DNA of 64,000 nt. It comes from Polyangiaceae bacterium (GTDB lineage Bacteria > Myxococcota_A > Polyangia > Polyangiales > Polyangiaceae). The stretch's first letter is position 1, and every line of letters starts with the position of its first letter. Below the pieces are notes generated by a model that made no database searches, was not told the DNA's origin, and worked only from the letters and a program-made list of their open reading frames with translations. Shown here one piece after another: positions 59,503 to 64,000 of this stretch. The position numbers and the translations under genes were made by a program. The stretch is taken from NCBI GenBank assembly GCA_025937835.1, contig JAICQO010000019.1:21052-85051 (forward strand). Reading direction: 5' to 3'.

Positions 59503-61132
59503 AGCGACCGAGCAGCTCGTGCGCGGGTGCCGCGGGCTCGGGGACCGTCGCGGGGTCGGGCACGGAGGGGCCGGGCGAGGGCGCGGCGGCGCCGGGGGCC
59601 GAGTCGTCGGCTTCGTCATCGATCAGGCAGCTGCCCGCGGGCACGACGAGGCTGGCGCCCGGCACGCGCTCGCTGGTCACGTTCAAGGTCCCGGTCACGA
59701 CCTTCACCTGCCCGTGGGACGGCTCGATCGTCGGCTCCTCGCCCGTAAAAAAGGCGCGGATCGTGTCGCCCAGCAAATAGTCCGGCAAGTCCGGGATCTG
59801 GCTCGCGAGCGGCGCAAAATCGAGCAAGACCCGCGCGTCGAGCCCCGGCGCGAACGTCAGCGTGGAGTGCTCGTCGTCGACCTTCCTGGCGATCAGGTCG
59901 AAGTGTCGGTTCTGCTCCGGATTGACGTCGAGCTGTGCGATCAGCTGCCCGTTGTACTTCACGGTCGAGCTCTGCTCGCCGAGCCCGAGATTCACGAGCC
60001 GGAGCTCGTCGCTGTTCCCGTCCAGCGTGATGCCGCCCTCGATACCGGCGAGGAAGGCGTCGATCGTTCCCGTGTACGGCGCCTCGGGCTCTGGCAGCTC
60101 CCCGTTCACGCCGAAGCTTTGGTCGTCGTCGCCGTGGAAGTTCTCGAGCGGCAAGCTGACGCCGAGCGTTCCAAAGTCGTAGTTGCCGGTGATGGTGCGC
60201 TGATTGCCGTCGAGCCGCAGCTCCATCATCGGAAAGCTCGCGCCCAGCGAGACCTCCGTGGTCTCGCCGTTGTCCGCGTCGAGCGACGCGAAATGAACGG
60301 CCTGCGTTACGCCGTAACGCAGGGAATAGTCGAGCTCGGCGTTCCTCCGCAGCTCGGCCGCGACCGTGCCGTCGAGCGCCACGATTTCGCCCGTGTCCTC
60401 GCCCGCGGCGCGCACCGCCGCCAGGTATTCGCCGAGATCCACCGAGAGGCCGACGTGGTCTCGGTAGAGCTCGAGGGTGGCCGGGTTCCGGCGCTCGGAC
60501 GAGACCAAGAGCTCGACATCGACGTTGCCTTCCGAAGCTGAGCTGAGACGCAGCCGGAGCTGCAAGCGATTCGCTTGCTCGGCGCAGTCCGGATCGACCT
60601 CGCCGGTCGTCGGCGGCGGGAGCAGCTCGCCGCTCGTCGGCTCAGAGACGTCGGCGCCTGCGTCGCCGCCGTCGCAGTAGAAGCTCGCGCCGAGCTTGTA
60701 GGTGGCGGAGGTCGCGTCTTCGGACTCCAGGTTCTCCGGCGTGAACACGCGCTCGCGGAGGTTCTCGACCAGCTCGTCGATCGCCTCGTTGATCTCGTCG
60801 CGCGTCTCTTGCAGATCCTCGACCTCGAGCTCGCCGTCGTCGGGCTCGCACGTCGTGGTCGGCGCAGGGCACACCTGCCCGGGTGCGCACGGCGCGGGCG
60901 GCGAAGCGATGCAGTCGCTGCCCTCTCCCTCGGCGATCGGCTCGAGCATCTTGGCGAGCGCAGCGGAGTCCGCCACGAACGAGCCCGCGCGGGACACGCC
61001 GCGCAGCGCCTGCTCCAGGTTCTCTTGCGCCGTGATCGCCAGCTGTTGCCCCGAGACCTGCTCGTCGGTCGTTCCACAAGCCGCGAACAGCGGTGATCCC
61101 AGGAGCACCCACAGCCCATACCGATTTCGCAT
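59480..61132 (-). CDS. Large hypothetical lipoprotein
   Basis: A 550-residue lipoprotein with lipobox LFAAC (Cys19). ATG 61132 is chosen because AGGAGGAG lies about 10 bases upstream; upstream residues do not look coding. The mature protein is acidic. An early segment has paired Cys (CIASPPAPC, CPAPTTTC) and a helical part (LQETRDEINEAIDELVENLRE), followed by long beta-rich regions (LQLRLRLSSASEGNVDVELLV, MELRLDGNQRTITGNYDFG). The C-terminus is Pro/Ala-rich. No known domain was recognised; probably a periplasmic or surface protein. Confidence 0.72.
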   Translation of the reverse strand: MRNRYGLWVLLGSPLFAACGTTDEQVSGQQLAITAQENLEQALRGVSRAGSFVADSAALAKMLEPIAEGEGSDCIASPPAPCAPGQVCPAPTTTCEPDDGELEVEDLQETRDEINEAIDELVENLRERVFTPENLESEDATSATYKLGASFYCDGGDAGADVSEPTSGELLPPPTTGEVDPDCAEQANRLQLRLRLSSASEGNVDVELLVSSERRNPATLELYRDHVGLSVDLGEYLAAVRAAGEDTGEIVALDGTVAAELRRNAELDYSLRYGVTQAVHFASLDADNGETTEVSLGASFPMMELRLDGNQRTITGNYDFGTLGVSLPLENFHGDDDQSFGVNGELPEPEAPYTGTIDAFLAGIEGGITLDGNSDELRLVNLGLGEQSSTVKYNGQLIAQLDVNPEQNRHFDLIARKVDDEHSTLTFAPGLDARVLLDFAPLASQIPDLPDYLLGDTIRAFFTGEEPTIEPSHGQVKVVTGTLNVTSERVPGASLVVPAGSCLIDDEADDSAPGAAAPSPGPSVPDPATVPEPAAPAHELLGRFSVGVCR

Positions 61133-61287
61133 CGAATTCACTCTCCTCCTCACGCCCCGCCAATCAAGCAACAAGCGTGCCCCAGAGCGATTCACCGAGA
61201 TCCATCGCGAGCGCCGCGAGCCACCATGAAATCGCGATCACGGGCCTGTGGCGCGGGCGGCACACCGACCATCCCCTACCTGGGCGC

Positions 61288-61731
61288 TCATTTCGATCGA
61301 GAACGGCCTGCGGGCAGCTCCACTTCGAAGCTGCGATCGAGCACGGATTCTCCGTCGACCATGACTCGAACGCGCCAGCTGCCTGGCGGATCCCCGGCGC
61401 GGAACACGAACTTGCCGTCGGCGCGCCGCTCGCCCGCGCTGAGCGTGACGTGGCCGAGCTCGGCGGCGTGCGTGGTGCCGCCGTCGAGCCCTCGCACCTC
61501 GCTCGGACGCTCCACCTCCCAGCTCACGCGCGTGGTGCGCGTCACGGGCTCGCGGAACGTCACGCGCACGCCGAGCTCCTGCTTGCTCGGATCGGTCTCG
61601 AGCACGAGCCGCTCGCGATCCTGGATGTCGCCTCCGAACAACACGCCGAACTCGGCGCGCGGCTTTTCCGCGTCGGCGTTGCGGCACGCGGCGAGCCCGA
61701 GCCACACGAGCAGCACCCAGGAGCGCTTCAC
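61288..61731 (-). CDS. Small lipoprotein, unknown
   Basis: A 147-residue lipoprotein with a short signal (SWVLLVWLGLAAC, Cys16). The mature part is beta-rich with alternating charged strands (VRVTFREPVTRTTRVSWEVE, HVTLSAGERRADGKFVF, GSWRVRVMVDGESVLDRSFEV), ending GRSRSK, like immunoglobulin-fold or carbohydrate-binding accessory proteins. GTG 61731 overlaps the rsmA stop (GTGA), so it is coupled to rsmA. Function unknown. Confidence 0.72.
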   Translation of the reverse strand: MKRSWVLLVWLGLAACRNADAEKPRAEFGVLFGGDIQDRERLVLETDPSKQELGVRVTFREPVTRTTRVSWEVERPSEVRGLDGGTTHAAELGHVTLSAGERRADGKFVFRAGDPPGSWRVRVMVDGESVLDRSFEVELPAGRSRSK

Positions 61732-62567
61732 GACTCCTCCGAGAGCGCGAGCGACATGCGCTCGAACGCCTCCGGCGCGAGCCGCTCCGCACGCGCGCCG
61801 AGGTCGATCTCTGCGCGCGCTGCGGCTCGGGCCAGGCGTTCCTTGGTCGCGCCGAGCACCCCCTGCCAGGCATTCGACAGCGTCTTCCGCCTCGCGCCGA
61901 AGCCGCGCTTCACGAGCTCGCGGAAGGCCGGCGTCTCCTCGATCGGCCGCGCCCGGGGCTCGAGCACGACCACGCACGAGTCGACGTTGGGCTGCGGATA
62001 GAACGCGCCGCGGCGCACCACGAACGCGCGCTCCACGTCGAAGGCCGCCTGAGTGAACACGCTGAGCGCGCCGTACGCGTCGTGTCCCGCGGGCGCGGCC
62101 AGCCGCTCGCCGACCTCGAGCTGCACGAGGTACACGACGCGCTCGAGCAGGACGCGCTCGCGCACGGCGAGCGTCACGAGCGGACCCGTGATCTGGTACG
62201 GCAGGTTGCCGGCCAGCACGTGCGGCTCGGGCTTTCCGGCGAACAGCGCGGAAAGCTCGATGGCCTTGGCGTCGGCCTCCAGCAGCTCGAGCTTGCCCTG
62301 CTCGATCGCGCTCGCGAACGACGCGCTCAAGACCGGGACCAGGTCGCGATCGCGCTCCACCGCGGTGAGCGTCGCGGCGCGCTCGAGCAGCGGGCGCGTC
62401 AGCGCGCCGAGCCCTGCGCCGAGCTCGACCACGCTCGCGCCCTCGGGCACGAGCCCCGCGATCCGCGCCGCCAGGCGCTCGTCGGCGAGGAAGCACTGCC
62501 CGAAGTCCTTCTTCGGGACCAGGCCGTGGAGCGCGAGCTCGGCTTTGGGACCGCGCGATTGCTGCAC
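61728..62567 (-). CDS. rsmA: 16S rRNA dimethyladenosine transferase
   Basis: RsmA (KsgA) dimethylates the two adjacent adenines near the 3' end of 16S rRNA. The 279-residue protein has the N-terminal DFGQCFLADERLA (family FGQNFL), the SAM site VVELGAGLGALTRPLLE, acidic VERDRDLVPVL, LEADAKAIEL and the catalytic GNLPYQITGPL. The C-terminal small domain includes FYPQPNVDSCVVVL. GTG 62567 starts it, 23 bases after the atpC stop; an ATG further upstream would overlap atpC by about 150 bases. Confidence 0.94.
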   Translation of the reverse strand: MQQSRGPKAELALHGLVPKKDFGQCFLADERLAARIAGLVPEGASVVELGAGLGALTRPLLERAATLTAVERDRDLVPVLSASFASAIEQGKLELLEADAKAIELSALFAGKPEPHVLAGNLPYQITGPLVTLAVRERVLLERVVYLVQLEVGERLAAPAGHDAYGALSVFTQAAFDVERAFVVRRGAFYPQPNVDSCVVVLEPRARPIEETPAFRELVKRGFGARRKTLSNAWQGVLGATKERLARAAARAEIDLGARAERLAPEAFERMSLALSEES

Positions 62568-62590
62568 GTTCCGCCCTCGCGCTCCCGAGC

Positions 62591-63114
62591 TCAGTGCTTG
62601 GCGTGTTCCGCCGAGGCTTCTTCGGTCCCCGACTTGCCGGAGTCGGTATAGGTCTCGTGACCGCCGAAGCCGAGCTCGCTCTGGGTCCGCAGGCGGGGCG
62701 GCGGCGGATCGCCGTACAGGTCGAGCTGAACGGCGGCCCACAGCTCGCGCGACACGAGCGCGCCGTACTCGGGCCCCTTCGGGTCGCCCGCGTAGTGGTC
62801 GAGCGCCTCGTCGGCGTCCTTCAGCTCCTTGCGCACGATCACCGGATCGATCTGATCCTTGGTGATGAAGCGATCGGTGAGCAGCAGCGCCTTGTCGTCG
62901 GCGATCTCGGCGAAGCCTGCGCCGACCGCGACCGAGTGCTTCTCGCCGTTCTTCACGTACGTGACGATCCCGGTCGTGAGCGCCGCGAGCATCGGACGGT
63001 GGCTCGGCAGCACGCCGAACTCACCGTCCACGCTGGTCGCCGTCAGCTCGGACACGTTCTCCGACAGCTTCACGCCGTCGGGGGTCACGATTTCGAGCGC
63101 GATCGAGTCCGCCA

Positions 63115-63115
<1 letters not shown>
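62591..63115 (-). CDS. atpC: ATP synthase F1 epsilon subunit
   Basis: A 174-residue epsilon subunit of the membrane-bound ATP synthase. The N-terminal beta sandwich (about 2-88) has LEIVTPDGVKLSENVSELTA, SVDGEFGVLPSHRPMLAAL and VAVGAGFAEIADDKALLLTD. The C-terminal half is longer than in E. coli and includes an extra segment (YGDPPPPRLRTQSELGFGG). ATG 63115 overlaps the atpD stop (TGATG), typical of atpDC order; an upstream TTG is possible. Confidence 0.92.

Positions 63116-64000
<885 letters not shown>

Overview
The window is high-GC DNA that reads as a myxobacterium (Polyangia/Myxococcota). The evidence is two eukaryotic-type Ser/Thr kinases each paired with a secreted TPR protein, an FHA-linked sigma54-type activator, many Cys-rich and Gly/Ala-rich lipoproteins, a serine protease with a MYXO-CTERM-like tail, and heavy use of GTG/TTG starts with ATGA/GTGA overlaps. 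No insertion sequences, phage genes or CRISPR arrays were seen.

Layout. 1-5.6 kb: a 3'-truncated glycosyltransferase, a kinase/TPR pair (minus), then a Ppx/GppA phosphatase and formyltetrahydrofolate deformylase PurU (plus). 5.6-24.6 kb: a long plus-strand region that looks like one natural-product locus. It holds an FHA/AAA+ regulator, an aldo/keto-reductase-fold protein without catalytic residues, an HlyD adaptor, a C39-peptidase ABC exporter, a second ABC transporter, a tRNA-Glu-like gene (minus), a second kinase/TPR-PEGA pair, two small paralogous peptides, a full-length LanB-type dehydratase, a solute-binding-like lipoprotein, a serine protease and a small lipoprotein. 24.6-30 kb: htpG-polA and an acidic hypothetical (minus). 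30-38 kb: PhzF-like protein, VWA lipoprotein, FAD oxidoreductase, glycosyltransferase, HAD phosphatase and HrpB helicase. 38-45.7 kb: mutS, two large lipoproteins and a 58-residue conserved-looking small protein (minus). 46-59.5 kb: DUF4350, MoxR and DUF58 proteins, with AraC, an aromatic amino acid hydroxylase, a BamA-like barrel, three membrane proteins and an OmpR-type two-component pair between them. 59.5-64 kb: two lipoproteins, then rsmA, atpC and a 5'-truncated atpD (minus).

The main candidate for an undescribed system is the RiPP-like locus at about 7.0-23.8 kb. The two precursor-like peptides (87 and 82 residues) share an almost identical leader block at the same residues (10-25), ending in RGG. 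They also share a GSYxSR motif in otherwise different C-terminal halves, and neither contains cysteine. A lanthipeptide-type dehydratase overlaps the second one, and a C39 exporter with an intact Cys/His/Asp triad lies upstream. No LanC cyclase, YcaO or radical-SAM gene is visible. Without Cys in the substrate and without a cyclase, thioether rings are not expected, so the product may be a dehydroamino-acid-containing peptide that is not a lanthipeptide. All functional statements are inferred from sequence; no database search was run.
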